Shown: piece by piece, positions 32,205 through 40,427 of the stretch
How the letters are laid out: each line of letters opens with the position of its first letter
How positions within the stretch are numbered: the stretch's first letter is position 1
Source of the DNA: Thalassospira sp. HJ
Lineage (GTDB): Bacteria; Pseudomonadota; Alphaproteobacteria; Rhodospirillales; Thalassospiraceae
Direction: 5' to 3'
DNA length: 64,000 nucleotides
Assembly (NCBI RefSeq): GCF_000948415.1
Contig: NZ_JYII01000021.1
Location: 186,001 to 250,000, forward strand
Position numbers and translations under genes: made by a program
Notes under the pieces: model-generated
Told to the model about the DNA's origin: nothing
Seen by the model: the letters and a program-made list of their open reading frames with translations, nothing else
Databases searched by the model: none

Positions 32205-33599
32205 ATGACCAGCATTGATCCGAACTCCCTTTCCGCCCGTGAATTGGCCCGTCGCATCAAATCGGGCGAGCTCAGCGCGACCTCGGTCATTCGCGCGACG
32301 CTTGATCGTGTGGCGCGCATCAATCCGGGCATCAATGCCATCGTGCAGGATTGTGCGGCTGATGCGATGAAAGATGCCGAACATCTCGATGCCCGCATTG
32401 CCGCAGGCGATCCGGTGGGGCCGCTGGCCGGCGTGCCGGTGACGATCAAGGTGATCTCCGATCAGGCGGGCTATGCCACCACCAATGGCACGATGCTGGC
32501 CGCCGATCTGATAGCCACCCAGGACAGCCCGTTTTTGCGCAACCTCCGCTCCAAGGACGCAATTGTCATCGGACGCACCAACACACCGGCCTTTTCGTAC
32601 CGCTGGTTTACCTCGAACAAAATGCACGGCACGACCCTTAATCCCCATAACCCGTCCCTGACGCCTGGCGGCTCATCGGGCGGGGCGGGGGCTGCGACCT
32701 CGGCCGGGTTGGGTCATATCGGCCATGGCACCGATATCGCCGGATCGGTGCGGTATCCGGCCTATGCCTGTGGCATTCAGGGGCTGCGTCCGACCCATGG
32801 CCGCATTCCGATGTTCAACCAGACCGGCGGCGACCGCCCGATTGGCGCGCAATTGATGGCGGTCTCCGGTCCGCTTGCGCGGCGCGTTGATGATCTCCGT
32901 CTTGGCCTTGAAGGCATGGCGGGCTATGCGCCGGAAGACGCGTGGAGTGTTCCAATGCCACTCCGCGGTCCGGACTTTGCCAAGCGCGTCGCACTCGTCA
33001 CCCATCCGGGCGGCATCAATACCGATCCGCGCATCGTGGCTGATCTTGAACGTGCCGCCGAAATCTTCCGCGCGGCGGGCTGGATCGTCGATACCCCGGA
33101 CATCCCGGAAATCCGCGAAGCCGTGCAGTTGCAAATCGACCTCTGGCTGTCGGACGATCACGCGACAAAACTGGCCGCCGCGCGTGAAGAAGACGATCCG
33201 GGCGCGATTGCGTTGCTTGAACATTATGCCGACCGTGCAGCTAACATTGATACAGCCGCTTTCAGCCAACTCTTCCTCCGCCGCTCGGCCCTCATTCGCG
33301 CTTGGCGGGCGTTTTTGGAAAACTATCCGGTGGTGCTGATGCCGGTCTCGGCCGAACTGCCCTTCCGCAAGGACGAAGACCTCGAAGGCTCTGAAACCCT
33401 GACCCGTCTTTGGGAATCCCAACTCCCGCAAATCGCCATCCCGCTTTTGGGCCTGCCGGCGATCTCGATCTGCTCGGGCGTTGAAAACACCATCCCGTCC
33501 GGCGTCCAACTCGTCAGCGCCCCCTGGCGCGAAGACATCTGCCTGACTGCCGGCGAAGTCCTCGAACAAGGCTTCGGCCTGCCGCAAGTTACACTCTGA
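32205..33599 (+). CDS. Amidase (amidase signature family)
   Basis: A 464-residue amide hydrolase. The Ser-cisSer-Lys catalytic set is visible: Lys in GVPVTIKVISDQAG, the glycine/serine-rich signature GGSSGGAGAATSAGLGH, and the nucleophile region GTDIAGSVRYPAYACG. Members hydrolyse diverse aliphatic or aromatic amides. It is the last rightward gene of the transporter operon, so its substrate probably enters through that importer. A bidirectional terminator separates it from the convergent creatinase gene. Confidence 0.92.
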   Translation: MTSIDPNSLSARELARRIKSGELSATSVIRATLDRVARINPGINAIVQDCAADAMKDAEHLDARIAAGDPVGPLAGVPVTIKVISDQAGYATTNGTMLAADLIATQDSPFLRNLRSKDAIVIGRTNTPAFSYRWFTSNKMHGTTLNPHNPSLTPGGSSGGAGAATSAGLGHIGHGTDIAGSVRYPAYACGIQGLRPTHGRIPMFNQTGGDRPIGAQLMAVSGPLARRVDDLRLGLEGMAGYAPEDAWSVPMPLRGPDFAKRVALVTHPGGINTDPRIVADLERAAEIFRAAGWIVDTPDIPEIREAVQLQIDLWLSDDHATKLAAAREEDDPGAIALLEHYADRAANIDTAAFSQLFLRRSALIRAWRAFLENYPVVLMPVSAELPFRKDEDLEGSETLTRLWESQLPQIAIPLLGLPAISICSGVENTIPSGVQLVSAPWREDICLTAGEVLEQGFGLPQVTL

Positions 33600-33604
33600 T
33601 ACGA

Positions 33605-33637
33605 AAAAAGGGCCCGGAAAAGCGGGCCCTTTCTTTG
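33605..33637. terminator. Bidirectional terminator between amidase and creatinase genes
   Basis: AAAGGGCCCG (33607-33616) pairs perfectly with CGGGCCCTTT (33623-33632) around GAAAAG, with A runs on one side and TTTCTTT on the other. It can stop transcription from both convergent genes. Confidence 0.88.
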
Positions 33638-33656
33638 AGCGTCTATGGGGTGACTT

Positions 33657-34859
33657 CTATCCCACGACGTTGAAATCTGGCCCATAGGGATAGCCGGTGA
33701 TGTTTTCATTGCCGTCTTCGGTGATCACTAGAATATCGTGCTCACGATATCCGCCCGCACCCGGGTTGCCTTCGGCAATCGTCAGCATCGGCTCCATGCT
33801 GATCACCATGCCCGGCTCCAGCACCGTGTCGATATCTTCACGCAGCTCAAGACCTGCCTCGCGCCCATAATAGTGCGACAGAACGCCAAAGCTGTGGCCA
33901 TAACCAAAGGTGCGATATTGCAACAGATCACGCTCGGCAAAGAAGGCGTTGATCTTTTGCGTGACCTCCGCACAGGACGCACCGGGCTTGAGCAGGCTCA
34001 TGCCATATTCATGGGCCGCAACGTTGGCTTCCCAGATTTTCAGGCTGGCGTCATCGACTTCGCCGACGAAAAGGGTGCGTTCAAGGGCTGTGTAGTAACC
34101 CGAAATCATCGGGAAGGTATTAAGCGACAAGATATCACCACGCTCAAGCTTCCGTGCGGTCACCGGGTTATGCGCCCCGTCGGTATTGATGCCCGACTGG
34201 AACCAGACCCAGGTATCGCGATATTCCGCGTTCGGGAAGCGCTTGGCGATTTCAAGTTCCATCGCATCGCGCCCGGCCATGGCGACGTCAATTTCGCGCA
34301 CCCCTTCCTTGATCGCGTCCCTGATGGCGTAGCCGCCGACATCGGCAACCTGCGCGCCATGACGAATCAGTGCGATTTCGGCGGGCGACTTGTGCATGCG
34401 CTGGCGCATGGTCGCCGGTGCAATATCCTTGCTGCTGGCGGGTTTCAGGAAATCATCCAAAAGTGCCTTTTGCGCGAGGGAAATATGATCGCCTTCAAAG
34501 CCGATCACCTTGCCCGGTCCGGTCACCGACAGGATGGCGCGCCAGTAATTGTTTCGCGCCCAGTCGGTATAGGTGATGTTATCGCCATGGCAGCGCCGCC
34601 ACGGCTGAGCGGCATCAATACCGGCACTGATCGTGACACTTTCCGATGCGGTCACGACAAGCGCATAGGGCCGGCCAAAGGCGCAATAAAGGAAGCCCGA
34701 GTAATAGGCGATGTTGTGCATCGATGTGAAAACACAGGCCTCAACGCCGGTGTCATTCATGATCTTGCGCAGACCCGCAAGACGTGCGTCATATTCGGCT
34801 GCCTCGAACGGCAGCACGCGGTCACCTTGGTGGAAACGGTAAAATTCCGGGCGATCCAT
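33657..34859 (-). CDS. Creatinase (creatine amidinohydrolase), M24 fold
   Basis: A 400-residue pita-bread-fold enzyme that I recognise as creatinase, hydrolysing creatine to sarcosine and urea. Highly diagnostic blocks are YYSGFLYCAFGRPYALVVT, AQPWRRCHGDNITYTDW, WFQSGINTDGAHNPVT with the catalytic His230 (His232 in the Pseudomonas enzyme), and FGYGHSFGVLSHYYGREAG. Length equals the known enzyme (about 400). It is convergent with the amidase gene and transcribed from the spacer that holds repeat copy B. No sarcosine oxidase or urease gene is in the window. A related amidinohydrolase on another guanidino compound is the alternative. Confidence 0.88.
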   Translation of the reverse strand: MDRPEFYRFHQGDRVLPFEAAEYDARLAGLRKIMNDTGVEACVFTSMHNIAYYSGFLYCAFGRPYALVVTASESVTISAGIDAAQPWRRCHGDNITYTDWARNNYWRAILSVTGPGKVIGFEGDHISLAQKALLDDFLKPASSKDIAPATMRQRMHKSPAEIALIRHGAQVADVGGYAIRDAIKEGVREIDVAMAGRDAMELEIAKRFPNAEYRDTWVWFQSGINTDGAHNPVTARKLERGDILSLNTFPMISGYYTALERTLFVGEVDDASLKIWEANVAAHEYGMSLLKPGASCAEVTQKINAFFAERDLLQYRTFGYGHSFGVLSHYYGREAGLELREDIDTVLEPGMVISMEPMLTIAEGNPGAGGYREHDILVITEDGNENITGYPYGPDFNVVG

Positions 34860-35018
34860 AAGCGCGTTCCTTCTTTTACGCGCTGCGTATCACAAGGGAC
34901 GAAGACCTCCCCTTGTGCAAACAGCGACAAAGCAAGATCCCGGCGTTCAGGATATGTGTGGTGATGGTTGGGCGCGTGCTTCAATCTTTGCCACGCTGGC
35001 GACGCCATCGCCTGCCCA
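34860..35018. other. Spacer upstream of creatinase, left flank of repeat copy B
   Basis: No gene is supported here. The creatinase promoter (leftward) must lie in this 160-bp stretch or inside the adjoining repeat, but I cannot place its boxes. The strand contains CACGCTGGCGACGCCATCGCC-like GC-rich sequence without clear symmetry. Confidence 0.3.
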
Positions 35019-35287
35019 CAGGGCTCAAACTCATTCACATAATCGTTCCGGTCGCCCGGATTTGTGCGGATATGCGGAGCAAAATCACAGGAAGATCTAT
35101 ATCTTTCAAGATTTTGCGACAAAATAGCCCGTGCAAATCCGGGCGATCCGAAGGACAACTGATATGAGAGAAAGCCTCTGCGTCAAATCCCTTGACCGGG
35201 GACGACCCCGCTCTGCGGGCTTTTCCTAGCTTTTTCTCTCATATCAGCTGCCGGAGCGGTCATGTGAATGAGTTTGAGCCCTGACAA
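35019..35287 (-). repeat. Nested-stem intergenic element, copy B (reverse orientation)
   Basis: The outer arms 35019-35040 and 35262-35283 are perfectly complementary over 22 bp. The second stem pairs 35156-35173 with 35233-35250 (18 positions, one mismatch). Read on the minus strand, the inner segment again has TAGGAAAA, a CGGGG/CCCCG hairpin and CAAGGGATTTGACGC. The third stem encloses AAAATC (35081-35086) with GATTTT (35110-35115) and AAGAT (35092-35096) with ATCTT (35101-35105). Linkers such as TCCTTCGGATC and GGATTTGCACGGGC are shared with copy A while the arms differ. Confidence 0.9.
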
Positions 35288-35513
35288 CTATTGGCGTTCG
35301 CTGATCAAATTGGCAAGCAAAATTTGCGCAGCCATATCATACATCACAGCACCATCCCTTTTGCTTCGTTATGGTCGCGATAACCTGACAAGGGTAAACA
35401 AGCGACAGGCCTTAAATCACCATACGTTTGTATGGTTAAAAGGACTTTCTTAACAGCTTGGCGCTTTACTGTCAGAGAACACGACAAACACGGTTAAAAG
35501 ACGGACACGCGGC
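35288..35513 (+). promoter_or_regulatory. Promoter spacer of the tandem PBP genes
   Basis: The stretch carries no gene. An inverted repeat ACCATAC-GTTT-GTATGGT lies at 35419-35436, about 78 bp before the GTG start of the first PBP gene, and could be an operator. Otherwise nothing distinctive is visible. Confidence 0.4.
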
Positions 35514-37439
35514 GTGGCAGAAGAAAACGAAGACGGCGAAAACAGCTCAGGCGGCAGAACAGCCGCCCAGATGGCAATGAAGCGCATCGCCGAAAAGGAA
35601 CTGCGTGAAGCCCGCAAATGGCAGCGCCGCAAGCGCATGGCGATTTACGGGCTGAGCTTCGCGGTCGTCTTCTTTACCATTTTTGGCATCATCTTTTCGA
35701 TCAAGTCCAACCTTGATCTCAGCCGCAATATGGTCCGAAGCCCCGAAGTCCGCATTCTGGGTTATGACGGCGCCCTGCTTGAAACCATCAAGGGCCATTA
35801 TAGCCAGGACGTCTCGCTGACCACCTTGCCCGAACGGGTGCAGAACGTCTTTGTCGCTGCCGCCGATCCGGAATTCTATGATCATTTCGGCGTTTCTGGC
35901 GCTGATTTCGCGCGCATTTTCAGCACGGGTGACGAACCCGGATCGACCATCACGATGAAGGTCGCGCACAGCTTCTTTAAGCGCAAGGATAGCGGCCCCG
36001 GCCGCCACATGCAGGAATTCCTCGTTGCCCTGTGGCTCGATTGGAGCTTTAGCAAAAAAACCATCCTGCGAAGCTACCTTGAACGCAGCTATGTCGGGCG
36101 CGGCATCTTTGGCATTTCGGCGGCCTCCCGGCTTTGGTATGGCGGCCCGGCCGAACGCATGAGCCTGCATCAGGCCGCCGTTCTGGCCGCGGCCATCAGC
36201 GACCCGGAAACCTTCAATCCGCTGTTTTACCCGCGCGAAACTGCCGAAGAAGCCAACAGAATTCTTGCCCTGATGGGTCAGCACAAGTTCCTTGAGGCCG
36301 ACCGCGTTTCCGCTCTGACCTTGCTCGAACCCAAACTTGACGTCCAGTACGAGGAAAACGTCCTGTCGGGCTATGTCGTTGACATGGTGCTCGAAGAAGT
36401 CGCCGACATTGTCGGCTATAGCAGCCGCGATATTGATGTGCTCACCAGCATCGACTGGACGATCCAGAACCTGGCGCAGGAAATCGTGCCCGAAGTCGCC
36501 AAACTCCGCATGGAGCCGCGCGGGGCCGAGCAAACCGGCCTTCTGTCGATCAGCCCTGAGGGCCGCATTCGCGCCCTTATTGGCGGCTCAAGCTATTCAC
36601 CGTTTCAGCGCAACCGCGTGACCGAAGTCCGCCGTTCCGCCGGGCGGATGATCAAGATCGCGACCTATTACTATGCGCTTAATCAAAACAGCGACCCGTC
36701 ACAATGGGTGCGTGATAACCGCATGGCGGTGGGCGGCTGGCGTCCGATCAACCCCGATCATGAATATCAGGGCATGATTTCCCTGCGCGAAGCCTTCGTG
36801 CGTGATGTCAACACGGTGCCGACCAATCTGGCTGATCATTACGGGCTTCTCGATGTCCGGCAATATGCCCACAATATCGGCATCAAAAGCCCGCTTTCGA
36901 CCGATATCCGAACCGTCGTCGGGCTTGATCCGGTCACCATCGCCGATATTACCGCGATCCATGCCCTGCCGCAAAATTCCGGCAAACCGGCCCAGATGAC
37001 CCTGATCAACAAGGTCTCCTTTACCGGCGACACTTCGACCGAGCCACTTTATCAGCGCGTCGATCCCATTCAGGAAAAACGCCTGACTGACGAGGCCATT
37101 CAGGGATCTTATGTTCTGTTTGCCAGTGTCACCGACCCGCAGGTGCGTCTCGACCGGCCCTTTGCCGGTTATGGCACCATTGCCGGCGGGCGTACCGATG
37201 CGTGGTATACCGGCTTCTCGTCTGATCTGATCACGACCGTCTGGTCGGGCAATGACGATTACTCGCGAATGGACGTGCGCGGTGAGGTAGAACTTGCGTC
37301 TTTGTGGCGGTTATTTATGCTGGAAGCGCATGATGGTCTTCCCATCCGTTCCATGGTCCGTGCATCGTCTGAACGCCGCCGCGAAGGCGATGGCGTCAAG
37401 GACCTGTGGAAGCTTGGGCTGCGCGAAAATGCAAACTGA
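35514..37439 (+). CDS. Class A penicillin-binding protein homologue lacking both active sites (pseudoenzyme)
   Basis: A 641-residue protein: charged cytoplasmic tail 1-42, membrane anchor about 43-63, glycosyltransferase-51 fold about 80-260, transpeptidase fold about 285-610. The architecture and many structural residues match the intact PBP encoded next door, but catalytic residues are gone. The transglycosylase Glu of the EDRRFYDHFG motif is Ala117 (AADPEFYDHFG). STITQQLAKN has become STITMKVAHS (144-153). The transpeptidase SxxK is RMIK (Arg378, Lys381). SxN is DVN (431-433). KTG is replaced by YGT (553-555). The frame is open throughout with normal codon use, so it is a maintained pseudoenzyme, perhaps a scaffold or regulator of wall synthesis. 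The start is GTG 35514. Confidence 0.88.
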   Translation: MAEENEDGENSSGGRTAAQMAMKRIAEKELREARKWQRRKRMAIYGLSFAVVFFTIFGIIFSIKSNLDLSRNMVRSPEVRILGYDGALLETIKGHYSQDVSLTTLPERVQNVFVAAADPEFYDHFGVSGADFARIFSTGDEPGSTITMKVAHSFFKRKDSGPGRHMQEFLVALWLDWSFSKKTILRSYLERSYVGRGIFGISAASRLWYGGPAERMSLHQAAVLAAAISDPETFNPLFYPRETAEEANRILALMGQHKFLEADRVSALTLLEPKLDVQYEENVLSGYVVDMVLEEVADIVGYSSRDIDVLTSIDWTIQNLAQEIVPEVAKLRMEPRGAEQTGLLSISPEGRIRALIGGSSYSPFQRNRVTEVRRSAGRMIKIATYYYALNQNSDPSQWVRDNRMAVGGWRPINPDHEYQGMISLREAFVRDVNTVPTNLADHYGLLDVRQYAHNIGIKSPLSTDIRTVVGLDPVTIADITAIHALPQNSGKPAQMTLINKVSFTGDTSTEPLYQRVDPIQEKRLTDEAIQGSYVLFASVTDPQVRLDRPFAGYGTIAGGRTDAWYTGFSSDLITTVWSGNDDYSRMDVRGEVELASLWRLFMLEAHDGLPIRSMVRASSERRREGDGVKDLWKLGLRENAN

Positions 37440-37622
37440 TAATAACGGATAAAACCGTCGCAAAACGGGGAGACGGGGGACTCCCTCCTCGGTTGGGACA
37501 TAAAAGTTTAAATACGCCGGAAAAAGCGGCGCGAACGCCTGTCGGACGCACATTGGGGGTGCGGACTCGATGACGGGCAGGTTGGCGTGCGCTAAGACCG
37601 GACCAGACCGATAGGTGCGTTT

Positions 37623-39629
37623 GTGGCGCAAAGAGAATTCAAAAGACAAAAAAGTGTCCGTAAGGGATCAAAAGGCTCCAAAAAGCCCAAAAAGCGCGTC
37701 AGCAGCTCGGGCAAGAAGGGCGGCAGTCTTTTTGCCCGCCTGGGGGATATGATCCCGGGGCCGGAAGCCATCGCCAAATTCATCGTGCTCAGCACCATCT
37801 GGGTCACCGTCATGGGCGGCGGTGTCATCGCCTATTATGGCTATGGACTGCCTGACAAGGTCAGCTTCAACGTCGCAAGTGAACGCAAACCCTCCATCCG
37901 TGTCATCAGCATCGATGGCCAGAACCTGGCGGCCTATGGTGATCGCTATGGCAATCCGGTCGAGGTCAGAGCACTTCCCGAATATGTCGGGCAGGCCTTT
38001 GTCTCGATCGAGGACCGCCGTTTCTATGATCACTTCGGGATCGACATTCTCGGCATCATGCGCGCGGCCTGGGCCAACCTGACCGCTGGCCGCATTGCCG
38101 AGGGCGGCAGCACCATCACCCAGCAGCTGGCCAAGAACCTGTTCCTGTCACCCGAACGTTCCTTTGGCCGCAAGATCGAAGAGGTGCTTCTGGCCTTCTG
38201 GCTGGAATTCAAATTCGATAAGCAGCAAATCCTGTCGCTTTATCTCAACCGCATCTATTTCGGCTCGGGCGTCTATGGCATCGATGCCGCCGCGCGCCAT
38301 TATTTCGGCACCGACCCGCGGCGTTTGAACCTGTATGAAGCCGCCGTACTGGCCGGCCTGCCCAAGGCACCAAGTCGCTACAACCCGATGGTCGATCCCA
38401 AGATTTCGGCCGAGCGCGCCAATATCGTGCTGGAAGCCATGGCATCAACCGGCGCGCTGACCAAGGCACGCGCCGAACGCGCCAAACAGACCCGTGTCCG
38501 CACCGCCCGCTCCGCCCAGTCGGGGCCGGGTGTGCGTTACTTCGCTGATTGGGTGCTCGATCGCGTGCGCGATTATGTCGGCTATGTCGATCAGGATCTT
38601 TTGGTCCACACCACCCTTGATTCCCGCCTTCAGGCCATCGCCGAAGAAAACCTGCTGCGCGCACTCGCCAGTAACGGGGCCAAGGAACACCATGTCGGGC
38701 AGGCGGCGCTTCTGGCCATGACGCCCGATGGCGCGGTGCGCGCCATGGTTGGCGGTCGTGACTATTATGAAAGCCAGTATAACCGCGTGACACAGGCCCG
38801 CCGTCAGCCGGGCTCGGTCTTCAAGCTGTTTGTCTATCTCGCCGGGCTTGAAAACGGCTTTAGCTCAAACGACTGGATGCGTGACGGACCGATCGTCATT
38901 GATGGCTGGGAGCCACGCAACTTTGACCGCAAGCACCACGGCACCATGTCGATCCGCGATGCGGTGGCAACCTCGAACAACTCGATCGCGGTTCAGCTCT
39001 CGCTTGAAGTCGGCCTTGATAAGGTCATCAAAAAGGCCCGCGACATGGGTGTGTCGTCCGAACTCAAACCCGAACCAAGCCTGGCACTCGGCACCAGCGA
39101 AGTCTCGATGCTGGAACTCACCGGTGCCTATGCGATTGTTGCCAATGGTGGCTTTGCCGTCTTCCCGCACGCCGTCAGCAAGATCACCGGCAAGGGCGGC
39201 GAAGTGCTTTATGAACGCTCTGACGACTTCCCGGTCCGCTTGATGAACCCGCTCCATGCCGGTGAAATGAACAACATGCTGGCCGCCGTTGTCTCCAAGG
39301 GCACAGGCCGCAACGCCATCATCGACCGCCCGTCGGCGGGTAAAACCGGCACCACGTCTGATTACCGCGATGCCTGGTTCATCGGATACAGCTCAGATCT
39401 CGTCGCGGGCATCTGGATGGGCAATGACGATGGCAGCCCGATGGATGAACAGGTCACCGGTGGTGGCCTTCCGGCCGCCCTCTGGCGTGACTTCATGCTG
39501 CACGCCCACCAGAACATCCCGGTCCGATCCCTTGGCAAGGCCGCACTCGCGCGCTCCAAAAAGATCGGCGAAGACGACAGCTGGCGCGACTTCACCGCCG
39601 GCTACAGTTCGGGCAATACCAAGCAGTAA
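37623..39629 (+). CDS. Class A penicillin-binding protein (bifunctional transglycosylase/transpeptidase)
   Basis: A 668-residue bifunctional wall synthase. A lysine-rich cytoplasmic tail (1-45) and a membrane helix (about 50-73) precede the GT51 domain with catalytic Glu130 in SIEDRRFYDHFG and GGSTITQQLAKNLFL at 161-175. The transpeptidase has PGSVFK (Ser398, Lys401), SNN (451-453) and KTG (574-576), all intact. It polymerises lipid II and crosslinks peptides in the periplasm. It resembles PBP1C/PbpG-type proteins of alphaproteobacteria. The start is GTG 37623. It follows the dead paralogue after 183 bp and ends in a strong terminator. Confidence 0.95.
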   Translation: MAQREFKRQKSVRKGSKGSKKPKKRVSSSGKKGGSLFARLGDMIPGPEAIAKFIVLSTIWVTVMGGGVIAYYGYGLPDKVSFNVASERKPSIRVISIDGQNLAAYGDRYGNPVEVRALPEYVGQAFVSIEDRRFYDHFGIDILGIMRAAWANLTAGRIAEGGSTITQQLAKNLFLSPERSFGRKIEEVLLAFWLEFKFDKQQILSLYLNRIYFGSGVYGIDAAARHYFGTDPRRLNLYEAAVLAGLPKAPSRYNPMVDPKISAERANIVLEAMASTGALTKARAERAKQTRVRTARSAQSGPGVRYFADWVLDRVRDYVGYVDQDLLVHTTLDSRLQAIAEENLLRALASNGAKEHHVGQAALLAMTPDGAVRAMVGGRDYYESQYNRVTQARRQPGSVFKLFVYLAGLENGFSSNDWMRDGPIVIDGWEPRNFDRKHHGTMSIRDAVATSNNSIAVQLSLEVGLDKVIKKARDMGVSSELKPEPSLALGTSEVSMLELTGAYAIVANGGFAVFPHAVSKITGKGGEVLYERSDDFPVRLMNPLHAGEMNNMLAAVVSKGTGRNAIIDRPSAGKTGTTSDYRDAWFIGYSSDLVAGIWMGNDDGSPMDEQVTGGGLPAALWRDFMLHAHQNIPVRSLGKAALARSKKIGEDDSWRDFTAGYSSGNTKQ

Positions 39630-39656
39630 GGCACTTCAAGTGTCTTTGGCGAAACA

Positions 39657-39685
39657 ACAGGCGGTCTTCGGACCGCCTGTTTTCG
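39657..39685 (+). terminator. Rho-independent terminator after the active PBP gene
   Basis: ACAGGCGGTC (39657-39666) and GACCGCCTGT (39671-39680) form a perfect stem with a stable TTCG tetraloop, followed by TTTCGTTCT. Confidence 0.88.
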
Positions 39686-39714
39686 TTCTACCGATTGCTC
39701 AGCGCCACTCCATC

Positions 39715-39799
39715 CGTCATTCCCGCGCAGGCGGGAATCCACGACGGTTGCAACGCTGTATGGATTCCGGGTCTACGCTCCGCTTCGCCCGGAATGACG
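39715..39799. repeat. Short REP-like inverted-repeat element
   Basis: The element begins CGTCATTCCCGCGCAGGCGG and ends in CGCCCGGAATGACG, so its ends are imperfect inverted repeats. Inside are two hairpins: CCCGC/GCGGG near 39722-39735, and CGGGTCTACGCTCCGCTTCGCCCG near the right end. Elements of this kind with a CGTCATTCCCGCG core are common in proteobacterial intergenic regions. A related but shorter piece lies at 57618-57678. Confidence 0.75.
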
Positions 39800-39876
39800 T
39801 TTGAGTTTCTCACCAAGAAAATCTGATGTGAATGCATCCCTTACAAGACCGGTATCGAGTGACGAGCCGAACTTGC

Positions 39877-40341
39877 TCAAAGCTCCACCAACCGCTCCTC
39901 GACCGGTGATGACTGAACAATGGACGAGTTCGTCGCACCAAAGGGCACGATCCGGTCGATGACGGCCTCCATCTCGGCGACGTCACGGACATGGGCGCGC
40001 GCGACAAAGCAATCCTCGCCAGAAACACGGTCACAGGCAACGATCTGCGGGGTTTCCTGAATTGCCTTGATCATGTTCTTCATTTCGCCCGGCAGCGGCC
40101 GTGCGCGGATCAGAATGGTCAGGCCATAGCCAAGCCGGGCCGGGTCAATGCGTGCGCCGTAACCGGTGATGATGCCGACATCCTCAAGACGCCGCACACG
40201 GTCCGCCACGCTCGGGGCCGACAGGCCAACGCGGCGCGATAACTCGGCACGCGGAATGCGGGAATCGGCGCACAGCTCGCGTAGAATTGCGGCGTCGATA
40301 CGATCAAGGCCGGTTTCTTTTGATCGAAGGTTATTGGTCAT
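39877..40341 (-). CDS. Lrp/AsnC family transcriptional regulator
   Basis: A 154-residue regulator. The N-terminal helix-turn-helix is LDRIDAAILRELCADSRIPRAELSRRVGLSAPSVADRVRRLEDVGIITGYGARID, and the C-terminal RAM ligand-binding domain is ARLGYGLTILIRARP onward, with the conserved CDRVSGEDCFVARAHVRD. It is divergent from an EamA-type exporter, which it most probably controls in response to an amino acid. The start ATG 40341 fits the usual N terminus. Confidence 0.93.
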   Translation of the reverse strand: MTNNLRSKETGLDRIDAAILRELCADSRIPRAELSRRVGLSAPSVADRVRRLEDVGIITGYGARIDPARLGYGLTILIRARPLPGEMKNMIKAIQETPQIVACDRVSGEDCFVARAHVRDVAEMEAVIDRIVPFGATNSSIVQSSPVEERLVEL

Positions 40342-40427
40342 TTTTTCCTGCTTTCATGCATATAATATCACCAATGGCATATCTGATCTCCATATTGCGA
40401 TCTGATTATACCTTGTATTATCGGGGT

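Noticed and set aside
39715-39799. CRISPR-like repeats
   Set aside because: There is no regular array of repeats and spacers, only a single element with inverted ends and no cas genes.
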